Origin: Flavobacterium sandaracinum | GTDB taxonomy: Bacteria; Bacteroidota; Bacteroidia; Flavobacteriales; Flavobacteriaceae | Assembly (NCBI RefSeq): GCF_004349135.1 | Contig: NZ_SMFN01000002.1 | Coordinates: 186,001 to 250,000 of the forward strand | Reading direction: 5' to 3' | DNA: 64,000 nt | Shown: positions 17,592-26,592 of the stretch, in pieces | Numbering within the stretch: the first letter of the stretch is position 1 | Layout: every line of letters starts with the position of its first letter | The notes under the pieces: model-generated | What the model was told of the DNA's origin: nothing | Databases searched by the model: none | What the model saw: only the letters and a program-made list of their open reading frames with translations | Position numbers and translations under genes: made by a program

Positions 17592-20048
17592 ATGGGATTT
17601 TATAAAAAAATATTTATCTTTATTTTGATTGTTGCTGGTTTTGAAGGGTATTCTCAAAACACGTTAGACAAATTAGGGCTTACGAGTGCTACGCCTGCGG
17701 CAGGAGCTTATAGTTTGAGGAAATTAAGCAGCTCTTACGCTGGTAATGCCATACAGGTAAGACGTAGTACCGATAATACTACTCAAGATATCGGTTTTGA
17801 TGGTAATGGAGATATGGACACTGCCGCATTGTTGACTTTTGTCGGTGCAAATAATGGTTTCGTGACTATTTGGTACGATCAAAGTGGGAATGGAAACAAT
17901 GCCATTCAAAATACACTAATAAATCAACCAAAAATTAGTACTTCTGGAGTTATTGAAAGATTAAACGGATTACCAACAATACTTTTCTCAGGATCACAAT
18001 TTTTAGTAGTGACATCCACTGCATTCAATAATGATTTGACTGGTTGTCTGGTTTATAAAGCCTTAAATTCAAATACAAGTAGTGGAGGTGCTAATACTTG
18101 GTATAGAATGAACGGTATATTTGGTTCTGAGCAGCCTGGTGGCACTACAGACTTTGCATATGGTATTTACAATAATAAATTTACTGCAGGAAACGGGTCG
18201 TCAGATAATTCTGTGGCAGGAAGTACAATTGTAAATGACAATACCACTCGGATACATTCTTGGACCAGAAATAGATCTAATGGACAAATATTTTTATACT
18301 CTAACGGAGCAATTGATGGCACTGCAAATCGTAACAGTGGAACATTTTCAGCGGTGACATCAGTAGCTATTGGTGCCAATCAGACTTTTAGTGGAGGACA
18401 AGTATTTTATAATGGTAACGTGAGTGAGTTAATCTTGTTTTCAACGGTATTAACCGCACCTCGCCAGACAATTGAATCTAAACAAGGGATTTACTACGGT
18501 GTGTGTACTTTGGCAACTCAACCAAGCGCTAACAACCAGTCAGTTACATTGGGAGGAACGCCTACTACTCTAAGTGTGTTGTCTGGCGATCCTGACACAA
18601 CATACCAGTGGTACAGCAATACTGTGAAGTCAAATACTGGTGGATTACTTCTTTTAGGAGAAACCAATACGAGTTATACGCCAAATACCGCTGTAGAGGG
18701 AACTCAATATTACTATGCTGTTGTTTCTTCCGCAACCACCATTTGCAATAGTAATGTTTCTGGATATGTTCGTGTAGGTATTGAAATTACTACTCAACCA
18801 GCCAATTTTAATCAAACAATAATTCAAAATAGTTCCGTAAGTAGTTTAAACATTGTAGCTACCGGTAATAGTATAACTTACCAATGGTATAAAAACTTAA
18901 GTATTAGCAATACTGGTGGAACATTAATTACTGGTGCCACTGCAAGTTCTTACGTACCTCTAAGTACTGATTTAGGAACAACTTATTACTACGTTGTGGT
19001 TTCTGGAAACAATACTGTTTTAGTAAGCAATCCATCAGGAGCTATAAAGATTACTACAACTCCCGTAATTTGGAATGGACCAACTATAACTTTTAGTAAA
19101 GCGAACTATGCCGATTATACTTTAGAACAGAATCAAGATGTTATTACGAGTACAGTTAAGTTAACCAGGGCAGATCAGCAAGGCTTATTTAACATTGCTA
19201 CAGAAAGTTGGTTTGGAGGACTTTCTCCATCAAACACGGAATGGGCAGAGGGTTTATTGATAAACTATGCAAATTTAACTTATACAAATTGGCAACAAGC
19301 AGTTAATTACAATGCCGTAAATAGCATCAATAAAACATATGTCGTGCATTTGATTAATGAGAATATTTTTTTAGAATTAACAATACTTGCATGGACTTCG
19401 GGAGCGAGTGGGGGTGGATTTACGTATTCCAGAACTACAGCGTGTGTACCGCCCTCAGAGCCTATAGCAAATAATCAAAGTTTTAATTCTCCGGCTACCA
19501 TTGCAGATTTGGTTGCAACAGGAACTAACATTAAATGGTATTTGGCTAGTTTAGGAGGAAGTCCTTTGGTTTCCTCAGTTGGTTTAACTTCAGCAACTTA
19601 CTACGTTACACAAACAGTAAATAACTGTGAAAGTGCTAGAAAACCAATTGCAGTAACTATTGTAAGCTGTTTAGAACCAATAATTAGCAATTTTAATGAC
19701 AGTACTAAAACCTACTATGATTCAAATTATACTGTTGTAGCGCCTTTTAGTAACAGTTCTGGGATTTTCACTTATACGAGTAGTAATCCATCAGTAGCAA
19801 CAATTAGTGGGACTACGGTAAATATTATAGGTTCAGGAAGTACCACAATTAGTGCTACTCAGGACGCTAACGGAATTTATTGTTCAGGCAGTGCTACCGC
19901 TACTTTAATTGTAAATACTGTTTCAGTACTTACTAATAACGGTCAAATAACCAATAGTAATCCAAATTATGTAAACAAAAATGGTGCTGCAGGAAGTAAT
20001 AGTGGGGTAAGTGCGAACGGTCAAGCAAAAGTAACTAAATCCAATTAA
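17592..20048 (+). CDS. secreted lectin/Ig-like adhesin with arabinofuranosidase-like N-terminal domain
   Basis: 818 residues with a signal peptide (about 1-22, ending GYSQ). Residues 25-300 (AAGAYSLRKLSS, IQVRRSTDNTTQDIGF, FVTIWYDQSGNGNNA) resemble the jelly-roll region of alpha-L-arabinofuranosidase B (PF09206) and LamG-type folds. A hydrolase activity cannot be assumed, so a carbohydrate-binding role is more cautious. Two homologous Ig-like modules follow (about 305-395 and 400-485, each with TYQWY and TYYYVVVS-type strands). An unidentified domain (490-615), another Ig-like module and a BIG2-like module (about 695-780, with STTISATQDANG) come next. The C-terminal 40 residues are Asn/Gly-rich and are not a recognisable T9SS domain. 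It lies 26 bases after the giant fibre gene and ends before a strong terminator. Confidence 0.75.
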   Translation: MGFYKKIFIFILIVAGFEGYSQNTLDKLGLTSATPAAGAYSLRKLSSSYAGNAIQVRRSTDNTTQDIGFDGNGDMDTAALLTFVGANNGFVTIWYDQSGNGNNAIQNTLINQPKISTSGVIERLNGLPTILFSGSQFLVVTSTAFNNDLTGCLVYKALNSNTSSGGANTWYRMNGIFGSEQPGGTTDFAYGIYNNKFTAGNGSSDNSVAGSTIVNDNTTRIHSWTRNRSNGQIFLYSNGAIDGTANRNSGTFSAVTSVAIGANQTFSGGQVFYNGNVSELILFSTVLTAPRQTIESKQGIYYGVCTLATQPSANNQSVTLGGTPTTLSVLSGDPDTTYQWYSNTVKSNTGGLLLLGETNTSYTPNTAVEGTQYYYAVVSSATTICNSNVSGYVRVGIEITTQPANFNQTIIQNSSVSSLNIVATGNSITYQWYKNLSISNTGGTLITGATASSYVPLSTDLGTTYYYVVVSGNNTVLVSNPSGAIKITTTPVIWNGPTITFSKANYADYTLEQNQDVITSTVKLTRADQQGLFNIATESWFGGLSPSNTEWAEGLLINYANLTYTNWQQAVNYNAVNSINKTYVVHLINENIFLELTILAWTSGASGGGFTYSRTTACVPPSEPIANNQSFNSPATIADLVATGTNIKWYLASLGGSPLVSSVGLTSATYYVTQTVNNCESARKPIAVTIVSCLEPIISNFNDSTKTYYDSNYTVVAPFSNSSGIFTYTSSNPSVATISGTTVNIIGSGSTTISATQDANGIYCSGSATATLIVNTVSVLTNNGQITNSNPNYVNKNGAAGSNSGVSANGQAKVTKSN

Positions 20049-20090
20049 AATTTTAATTATCTGAAAAGAGGTAAATTCTTTCCATAAAAA

Positions 20091-20121
20091 AAGGTTCAAC
20101 TTTGCGGTGCGGTTGAACCTT
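20091..20121. terminator. bidirectional terminator after the adhesin locus
   Basis: AAGGTTCAAC (20091-20100) pairs with GTTGAACCTT (20112-20121) around an 11-base GC-rich loop. The stem is flanked by an A-run and a T-run. It lies between the convergent adhesin and anti-sigma genes. Confidence 0.87.
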
Positions 20122-20145
20122 TTTATTGTCTAAGAAAATATGTTT

Positions 20146-20931
20146 TTACACTTTTCCTAACGTATATAATTGCTCCATTGTAGGAGTTAAACTTCCGCCT
20201 TTAGGCTCAAGTGTAATTCCAAATGCTTCTGCTTCATTAGCATTATTTACAGCAAATAATTTTTGTTCATTTACATCAAAGTCTTCCAATAATCCAATGC
20301 TGGTAGGAGTCAATGGGCTTAATTTTAAGGCCCAAACTTGATACACCATTCCTTCTGGTGGTTCTGGTAAACCAGCAGCGTCAATGTAAACGACTTTCGT
20401 ATCTTGATTCCAATACACTTTAGCCGAAGATTCCGGAGCAATTGCCTGTCCACCAAGGGCCACAACCGTATTTTTAATATCCCTAACAACCGCTAAACTG
20501 GTTTCATTAGCCGAATTTTTCAATTTTAATACATTAAACTCTTTCTCTAATTTTGCTTTTTCATTTTCAGTATTGGCGACTTGCGTTGACGTCTGATTCA
20601 ACTGATTGTATTGGTAACCAATACCCACCAATAATAACACAGCTGCGGCCCACCCAATGTATTGAGACCTGTTTTTAGTAGGTTCTAATTGTATGACTTC
20701 GGCATGTTTTAGCTCTAATTTCTCTTTAATTTTTTCGAAATTAGCTACCGAATGAAATGGTGAAAAACTAGATGATAGTGCAATAATTGCTTTTTCAATT
20801 GCTATAATTTCTGCATTTATTTCCGGGTTGGTTTTTGCCATAGCTGTAACTTCCTCGTTTTCGGTTTCACTTAATAAACCGTAAACATAAAGTTCCAGAA
20901 TTCCTGATTCAATATATTCTTTTGTTTCCAT
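20146..20931 (-). CDS. anti-sigma factor, RskA-type
   Basis: 261 residues. The N-terminal cytoplasmic part (1-95) begins METKEYIESGILELYVYG and is the sigma-binding region. One membrane helix lies near 103-120 (WAAAVLLLVGIGY). A short coiled coil follows (about 125-150, ENEKAKLEKEFNVLKLK). The periplasmic RskA C-terminal domain (about 165-261) has VYWNQDTKVVYIDAAGLP and YQVWALK. No zinc-binding HxxxCxxC motif is visible, so this is the RskA/anti-sigma-K class rather than the ZAS class. Release probably needs regulated proteolysis. It overlaps the sigma gene by one base (TAATG), the classic coupling of a sigma/anti-sigma pair. Confidence 0.9.
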   Translation of the reverse strand: METKEYIESGILELYVYGLLSETENEEVTAMAKTNPEINAEIIAIEKAIIALSSSFSPFHSVANFEKIKEKLELKHAEVIQLEPTKNRSQYIGWAAAVLLLVGIGYQYNQLNQTSTQVANTENEKAKLEKEFNVLKLKNSANETSLAVVRDIKNTVVALGGQAIAPESSAKVYWNQDTKVVYIDAAGLPEPPEGMVYQVWALKLSPLTPTSIGLLEDFDVNEQKLFAVNNANEAEAFGITLEPKGGSLTPTMEQLYTLGKV

Positions 20932-21461
20932 TATACTTTCAAATAATTTCGTAGATCATTAATACAATTTCTATTTTGTGTTTTTACCGTTCCTAAAGGA
21001 ATTGCCAACTCGTCCGAAGCTTCTTGTTGGGTGTAGCCTTTGAAAAACAGTAAATCAATTATTTGTATACATTTTGGTTTCAGTCTTTTTACAAATTCCT
21101 GTAAACCTATAGTATCCACCTTGTCCGATAGTTTAGAACTGTCTTCAAAATGATTTACGAAATTATCAGTAGAAAGGTTTTTTTGACTGTTATTAAAGTT
21201 TTTAGAACGCAGTTTATCAATAGAAGTATTTCTGGCAATATTGAGAATCCAAGTATAAAATCTCCCCTTGCTTTCATGGTAGGAATCAATGTTCTTCCAT
21301 ATTTTAACAAACACCTCTTGTAGGACGTCTTCGGCTTCTTCTCTGTTTTTTACAAGCACATTGATAACTGAAAATAAACTTTTGGAATACATATCATATA
21401 AATGTGTAAATGCCCTTTCGTCTTTCTTGTAAACTAATACTAATAACTCTTCTTGACTCAT
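20931..21461 (-). CDS. ECF RNA polymerase sigma factor
   Basis: 176 residues. Region 2 spans about residues 10-85, with FTHLYDMYSKSLFSVI and the -10 recognition part AEDVLQEVFVKIW. Region 4 spans about 115-170, with LKPKCIQIIDLLFFKGYTQ and the helix-turn-helix LAIPLGTVKTQNR. This is a standard group-IV sigma factor. It is translationally coupled to the anti-sigma gene. The divergent DUF4331 operon begins 230 bases away and is the obvious candidate regulon, although that is inference from position. Its own promoter shows a housekeeping-type TAAGTTTG box (21482-21489) rather than an obvious autoregulated ECF promoter. Confidence 0.93.
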   Translation of the reverse strand: MSQEELLVLVYKKDERAFTHLYDMYSKSLFSVINVLVKNREEAEDVLQEVFVKIWKNIDSYHESKGRFYTWILNIARNTSIDKLRSKNFNNSQKNLSTDNFVNHFEDSSKLSDKVDTIGLQEFVKRLKPKCIQIIDLLFFKGYTQQEASDELAIPLGTVKTQNRNCINDLRNYLKV

Positions 21462-21481
21462 ATCTTATTGTTTTTCTATTA

Positions 21482-21489
21482 CAAACTTA
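21482..21489 (-). promoter_or_regulatory. -7 box TAAGTTTG for the sigma/anti-sigma operon
   Basis: On the minus strand TAAGTTTG matches TAnnTTTG. It lies 20 bases before the sigma ATG, giving a leader of about 17 nt. A partial -33 (TTGA) is found about 22 bases upstream of the box. Confidence 0.42.
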
Positions 21490-21691
21490 TACATTCTTAT
21501 TTAAAAATATTCAATTTTAACGAATTCAAGATAGTAAAATAAATAAACTAAAAATAATTGTATTTTTTTTAAGAACTTAAGGTACTGATTTATTGATGAT
21601 TAAAAATTAAATTGTTTTTTTTTAAGAATTTAGAAAACCAAATTGGAAACTATCCCGTAAATGACTTTATAACCTTTTAAATTTTAACAAA

Positions 21692-22345
21692 ATGAAAAAA
21701 ACAAAAATGATTTTAGGTCTGTCGCTAGTGGCGATTTCAGGCTTGATTTTAGTAGCAGCGGATCACATTGATGCTCCAGGAACAATGTCGGGAGATGCAG
21801 GTGACATTACAGATGTATATGCTTTCCAAGGACAAAACACAAGTAATTTAGTGTTCGCAGTAAACACACAAGGATTGTTAAGTCCTAACGCTACAGGCGC
21901 TGCAACATTTAAAGACAATGTTATGGTAGAAATCAATATTGACAACAACGGTGATAATATTGAAGACTTAGTAATTCAAGCTATCAAAAGAGATGACAAA
22001 ATGTATTTCTTTGGTCCAGTTGCTCCAGGAACTACAGGAATAACTAGCACAGTTAAAACTGGTGCAGCAGCAGGAAGTGTGAAAATATCTCAATATGGTG
22101 CAGCTGCTGTGACTGCTGAGCAAAACGGAATGAAATTTTTTGCAGGACCAAGAGATGATCCTTTCTTTTTTGATTTAGGTCAATTCCAAGCAATTCTTGG
22201 AGGAACAGCAACAGGATTTAATAATCCAGGTACTGATACATTTGCAGGGACCAATGTAATGTCAATTGTAGTAGAAGTTCCTAAAACAATGTTAGGCTCT
22301 TCAAGTACAATTAATGTTTGGGCAGAAACTAAGAAAAAACAATAA
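21692..22345 (+). CDS. DUF4331 protein, N-terminal half-type
   Basis: 217 residues. Signal peptide about 1-22 (MKKTKMILGLSLVAISG...). The mature protein begins ADHIDAPGTMSGDAGDITDVYAF, the N-terminal signature of DUF4331 (PF14224). In larger family members this is followed by the C-terminal motif set carried here by the next gene. RDDPFFFDLGQFQAILGG (about 155-172) is also diagnostic. The protein is predicted to be periplasmic or surface-exposed. The biochemical role of DUF4331 is unknown. It is the first gene of an apparent cluster of DUF4331, DUF4331 C-half, TPR lipoprotein and TonB receptor, divergent from an ECF sigma factor. Confidence 0.88.
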   Translation: MKKTKMILGLSLVAISGLILVAADHIDAPGTMSGDAGDITDVYAFQGQNTSNLVFAVNTQGLLSPNATGAATFKDNVMVEINIDNNGDNIEDLVIQAIKRDDKMYFFGPVAPGTTGITSTVKTGAAAGSVKISQYGAAAVTAEQNGMKFFAGPRDDPFFFDLGQFQAILGGTATGFNNPGTDTFAGTNVMSIVVEVPKTMLGSSSTINVWAETKKKQ

Positions 22346-22373
22346 TTAATTTTATTAAAAAAAGTAAAAACAT

Positions 22374-22394
22374 GAAATCGAAATTTACGATTTC
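22374..22394 (+). promoter_or_regulatory. intra-operon hairpin between the two DUF4331 genes
   Basis: GAAATCG (22374-22380) pairs with CGATTTC (22388-22394) around the loop AAATTTA. No T-run follows, so it is not a terminator. It could be a processing or stability hairpin that sets different levels of the two proteins. The next gene starts 16 bases later. Confidence 0.5.
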
Positions 22395-22409
22395 TTAAAT
22401 ACAAACATC

Positions 22410-22964
22410 ATGAGTAAAACAAATAAATTCAAAATTATAACAATCGCACTAGTAGCTGCAGTTGTTTCAGTAAATTGTGACAATGACGATTCAAACGGTG
22501 ATTCTTCCGTAAACCTTGATTTTTCAGGAACTTTTGTTCAGCAAGATCAAATGGCAAGACCAGCAATCAATACGGTATTCGTTGCTTCAGGACAACCTAA
22601 AGATGACTTTAATGTTGCAATTCCATCGGCAATGGGAGCAAAATACCAATCTATTTTTCAATCTAGATTATTGGCTTTGAATCCTGCTTATACGACTAAT
22701 GCTTTAGGTCAAACTGCTGCTCAGCTTTCGGGTCTTCTAGCAACAGATGTATTGGGAGTTTCTAAAACGGCTCCAACTACTTTCTTCGATGGAACTAATG
22801 TTTTAACAGGAAGAGCTTTGGCAGATGATGTCATAGATGTAGAGCTTTTATTAATTTTTGGTGGACCAACAGGTGGATCTAATCCAGGTCTGACTAAAGA
22901 TAATGTGAATTCAAATGATAAAGCATTTAGTACAACTTTCCCTTACTTAGCTTCTGCTTGGTAA
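22410..22964 (+). CDS. DUF4331-type lipoprotein, C-terminal half
   Basis: 184 residues. The N-terminus MSKTNKFKIITIALVAAVVSVNC ends in a lipobox-like VNC followed by DNDD, so the protein is probably a lipoprotein. The mature part carries the motifs found in the C-terminal half of full-length DUF4331 proteins: QMARPAINTVFV (the RxGxPxxNEV region), a helical LLALNP...LLATDVLGV segment, and GRALADDVIDVELLL near the C-terminus. The adjacent gene holds the N-terminal half. The two genes therefore look like separately exported halves of one family that may form a heterodimer. It is followed by a hairpin and T-run at 22973-23016, which may attenuate transcription into the TPR gene. Confidence 0.8.
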   Translation: MSKTNKFKIITIALVAAVVSVNCDNDDSNGDSSVNLDFSGTFVQQDQMARPAINTVFVASGQPKDDFNVAIPSAMGAKYQSIFQSRLLALNPAYTTNALGQTAAQLSGLLATDVLGVSKTAPTTFFDGTNVLTGRALADDVIDVELLLIFGGPTGGSNPGLTKDNVNSNDKAFSTTFPYLASAW

Positions 22965-22972
22965 TATTTTAA

Positions 22973-23016
22973 AAAAAAAACAGAGTGCATGCAATAAATT
23001 TCGCTCTGTTTTTTTT
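22973..23016 (+). terminator. terminator or attenuator inside the DUF4331-TonB cluster
   Basis: An A-run plus CAGAG (to 22985) pairs with CTCTG plus a T-run (23004-23016) around an 18-base loop. The GC core is only five base pairs and the A/T flanks extend it, so leaky termination is likely. Directly after it lie three AAAC repeats ending 10-15 bases before the TPR gene ATG. Confidence 0.6.
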
Positions 23017-23046
23017 AAACAAACAAACAAACAAAACAATTAGAGT

Positions 23047-24342
23047 ATGAAAACTTTAAAAACACTATTATTTTTAGTTTTCACAATCCTATTTATATTC
23101 GGTTGCGATACTAAATCAGAACAAATTACAAAAGCAGAGGACTATAATAAATACTTGACTTTAAAAGAAAATATAGGACTCAAGTATGCTCATAAAGAAA
23201 TAGACTATTGGCAAAAAAAATTCGATGCAGCGCCAAATCAAATCAGTTATTTAAGTCAGTTAGCATCAAATTACAACATGCTTTTTGAATATACTGGAGA
23301 TGTAAAAAATCTATATAAAACCGAAGAATTACTGACAAAATCTAATGAAGCCTACGATTATTCAAGAGTTTCAACCATTCGATCTTTGTCCAGAAATTAT
23401 ATTTCACAACACCGCTTTAAAGAAGCATTAATTTTGGCTAATAAAGCATTAGCAATAGGCGAAGGGAAAAAAGAAACTCAAAAATTATTGTTTGATGTTC
23501 AAATGGAACTGGGAAATTATCCTGAGGCGGTCATAAATTTGAATGCCATTAGAGACATGAACAGCTTTGATTATTTGATTCGCTTGGCAAAGTGGAACGA
23601 TCATAAAGGCGATTTGGATACCGCTATCACTTTCATGGAAAAAGCAAGAGATATTGCTGATAAAGAAGACAATAAAGTACTTAAAATTTGGTCGTATTCT
23701 AATTTAGGAGATTTTTATGGACATGCTGGAAGAATTCAGGAATCGTATGACAGTTACTTGAAAACATTAGCATTAGATCCTAATTATTCCTATGCTTTAA
23801 AAGGTATTGCGTGGATTGTTTTTTCTAATGAAAGAAATGTGAATGAGGCCAACAGAATTATTGATGCTATCGCTGCCACTCATAACACGCCTGATTTTTA
23901 TTTATTGAAATCTCAAATCGCCCAATTTGAAGGAAATAAAAGTGAGGAAATGAAAAATAGAAATTCCTATTTTTCTATGATGGAGAAAAATAATTATGGT
24001 GCTATGTACAATAAATACAATGCTTTGATTTATGCTGATGATAAACAAACAGCTCAAAAAGCATTAGAAATTGCTAAAATTGAAGTTGAGCACAGACCTA
24101 CTGCAGATTCTTATGATTTGTTGGCGTGGTCTTACTTAAATGTGGGCGAGAATAAAAAAGCATTAGAAATCGCTCAGAATCATGTAGTTGGAAAATCTTT
24201 CGAACCAAAGGTACAGTATCATTTGGCAATGATTTACAAAGCAAATAATTTAGCGCTTAAAACGAAACCGATTAAGGAAGAATTACTATCCAGTTTGTAT
24301 GAATTGGGACCGAACTTCGAGAAAAAGGTAAACCAATTATAG
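23047..24342 (+). CDS. TPR-repeat lipoprotein
   Basis: 431 residues. A signal peptide with lipobox FIFGC (Cys about 21) is followed by degenerate tetratricopeptide repeats over about residues 65-410, for example ALILANKALAIGEGKKETQ, YPEAVINLNAI and SYDLLAWSYLNVGENKKALEIAQ. Such lipoproteins act as protein-binding scaffolds at the envelope. The gene stops three bases before the TonB receptor start, so the two are translationally linked. The partner may be the receptor or the DUF4331 proteins. Function beyond that is unknown. Confidence 0.83.
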   Translation: MKTLKTLLFLVFTILFIFGCDTKSEQITKAEDYNKYLTLKENIGLKYAHKEIDYWQKKFDAAPNQISYLSQLASNYNMLFEYTGDVKNLYKTEELLTKSNEAYDYSRVSTIRSLSRNYISQHRFKEALILANKALAIGEGKKETQKLLFDVQMELGNYPEAVINLNAIRDMNSFDYLIRLAKWNDHKGDLDTAITFMEKARDIADKEDNKVLKIWSYSNLGDFYGHAGRIQESYDSYLKTLALDPNYSYALKGIAWIVFSNERNVNEANRIIDAIAATHNTPDFYLLKSQIAQFEGNKSEEMKNRNSYFSMMEKNNYGAMYNKYNALIYADDKQTAQKALEIAKIEVEHRPTADSYDLLAWSYLNVGENKKALEIAQNHVVGKSFEPKVQYHLAMIYKANNLALKTKPIKEELLSSLYELGPNFEKKVNQL

Positions 24343-24345
24343 CGT

Positions 24346-26559
24346 ATGAAAAATATTATTGTAGTGATGATTACCCTTTTTGGGTTGTCTTCGTATGCCC
24401 AAATCCAAAAAGGAAAAGTCTTGGATCGCGACGGAAATCCTGTTGAGAATGCTTATTTAGTAAACACCAATTCCGAAAGCCATGCACACACGAACGAATT
24501 CGGGATGTTCAGTTTGGATAAAACAGTTATTGGAAATGTGATTAAAATAACGGCTTTAGGATATAAAAAATCAGATTTCACCATTGTTTCTTCGGATGAT
24601 ACAATTATTTTGGAGGATGATATTTTTAGATTAGACGAAATTGTTATTCAACCCAAACTATCAGCCATGAATGTCATTTCTAAAATAGATTTGCAAACGA
24701 CACCGGTAAATTCTTCGCAGGAAATTTTACGAAAAGTACCAGGATTATTTATCGGGCAACATGCCGGTGGAGGTAAAGCTGAACAAATATTTTTGAGAGG
24801 TTTTGACATCGATCACGGAACGGATATTGCCATTTCGGTAGATGGAATGCCTGTAAATATGGTGTCTCACGCACATGGTCAGGGTTACGCTGATTTGCAT
24901 TTTGTAATCCCGGAAACGGTAGAAAAAATAGATTTTGGAAAAGGAACGTATTATGCCAACAAAGGGGATTTTGCTACGGCAGGATACGTTGCCTTCCAAA
25001 CTAAGGATAAAATTGAAAAAAGTAGTATTGGTGTCGAAGTAGGGCAATTCAATACGCTGAGAACGGTGGGGCTTTTTAATCTTTTGGGCAACCAAAAAAC
25101 GCAAAGTGCTTACATTGCCACAGAATATATCCTAACAGATGGTCCATTTGATTCTCCACAAAATTTTAACAGAGTCAATTTATTGGGTAAATATTCTGCT
25201 ATTTTGAAGGATAACAGCAAATTTTCAATCTTGGCTTCTCGCTTTACCAGCAAATGGGACGCTTCTGGTCAAATTCCGCAACGTTTAGTTGATAATGGAA
25301 CGATTTCAAGATTTGGTGCGGTTGATGATACTGAAGGAGGAACTACTTCTCGAACCAATTTTAATGCGAGTTTAAGCAAGCCAATTGATGAAAATACGTT
25401 CTTAAAGGCAAATGCTTTTTATTCCAATTATCAATTTGAATTGTATTCTAATTTTACTTTTTTCTTGGATGATCCAATAAATGGCGACCAAATTAAACAG
25501 AAAGAAAACAGGGATATTTATGGAATGAATGCCGAGTTGAATAAGAAAACGAAATTAAATGAGGTGGATGTTTTGTTACAGCTTGGTGGAGGTTTTCGTG
25601 CAGATGCAACAACAGATACGGAGCTTTCACATACTTTGAATAGAAGAACGGTTCTTGAGAATATACAATTAGGGGATATTAATCAAGCTAATTTGTTTTC
25701 CTATTTCAATTCTGAATTCAATTTTGGAAAACTGATGATTAACCCAGCGATTCGATTGGATTATTTTAAATTCAATTACCAAGATAAATTGATGGAGAAT
25801 TACAAAACACAATCGGAATCGAAAGTGAAATTTTCTCCAAAACTAAATTTTATTTATTCACAGAATAATAATTTACAATTTTTTGTAAAATCAGGGATGG
25901 GTTTCCATTCGAATGATACGCGTGTAGTTGTTCAAAACAGTGGAAAGCAAATTTTACCAACCGCTATAGGAACGGATATTGGTACCATTTGGAAACCATT
26001 TCCTAAGTTAATTGTGAATTCAGCTTTGTGGTATTTATTTTTGGAACAAGAGTTTGTTTACGTGGGAGATGCCGGAATCATTGAGCCAAGCGGAAAATCA
26101 AGACGAGTGGGAGCAGAGTTAGGATTGCGTTATCAGTTGAACGACTGGTTGTATTTTGATGCTGATGCAAATTATACGTACGCTAGGAGTATTGACGAAC
26201 CTAAGGGACAAGATTACATACCGTTAGCACCAGATTTTACCACGACAGGAGGATTGAGTTTCCAAAAATTGAATGGTTTTTCAGGTGGAATTCGCTACCG
26301 ATATTTGAAAAATCGTCCAGCAAATGAAGATAATTCAATCGTTGCCAAAGGTTATTTTATTTCCGATTTAAATGTTAATTATCAATATAAGAATATCAAT
26401 TTCGGAATTGCAGTAGAGAATATATTTGACACAGCATGGAACGAAACACAGTTTGCAACAGAATCCAGGCTTCAAATTGAGCCTGAAAGTGTTGAAGAAA
26501 TTCATTTTACTCCAGGAACGCCTTTCTTCATGAAGGGAAAGATTACCTATACGTTTTAA
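24346..26559 (+). CDS. TonB-dependent outer membrane receptor with carboxypeptidase-like N-terminal domain
   Basis: 737 residues. Signal peptide 1-18 (ending SSYAQ). A carboxypeptidase-regulatory-like beta domain covers about 20-95 (GKVLDRDGNPVENAYLVN). The plug covers about 105-225 (NSSQEILRKVPGLFIGQHAG, FLRGFDIDHGTDIAISVDGM). The rest is a 22-strand barrel ending in aromatic F (KGKITYTF). The plug contains HAHGQGYADLHF, and the N-terminal domain contains NSESHAHTNEFG. These His-rich stretches would suit a metal or metal-chelate ligand, but that is speculative. There is no SusD partner, so it is unlikely to be a glycan-utilisation SusC. It follows the TPR lipoprotein by three bases and ends before a terminator at 26593. 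Confidence 0.9.
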   Translation: MKNIIVVMITLFGLSSYAQIQKGKVLDRDGNPVENAYLVNTNSESHAHTNEFGMFSLDKTVIGNVIKITALGYKKSDFTIVSSDDTIILEDDIFRLDEIVIQPKLSAMNVISKIDLQTTPVNSSQEILRKVPGLFIGQHAGGGKAEQIFLRGFDIDHGTDIAISVDGMPVNMVSHAHGQGYADLHFVIPETVEKIDFGKGTYYANKGDFATAGYVAFQTKDKIEKSSIGVEVGQFNTLRTVGLFNLLGNQKTQSAYIATEYILTDGPFDSPQNFNRVNLLGKYSAILKDNSKFSILASRFTSKWDASGQIPQRLVDNGTISRFGAVDDTEGGTTSRTNFNASLSKPIDENTFLKANAFYSNYQFELYSNFTFFLDDPINGDQIKQKENRDIYGMNAELNKKTKLNEVDVLLQLGGGFRADATTDTELSHTLNRRTVLENIQLGDINQANLFSYFNSEFNFGKLMINPAIRLDYFKFNYQDKLMENYKTQSESKVKFSPKLNFIYSQNNNLQFFVKSGMGFHSNDTRVVVQNSGKQILPTAIGTDIGTIWKPFPKLIVNSALWYLFLEQEFVYVGDAGIIEPSGKSRRVGAELGLRYQLNDWLYFDADANYTYARSIDEPKGQDYIPLAPDFTTTGGLSFQKLNGFSGGIRYRYLKNRPANEDNSIVAKGYFISDLNVNYQYKNINFGIAVENIFDTAWNETQFATESRLQIEPESVEEIHFTPGTPFFMKGKITYTF

Positions 26560-26592
26560 ATACCACATTAAGATTTGTTGTTTATTTGTTTG

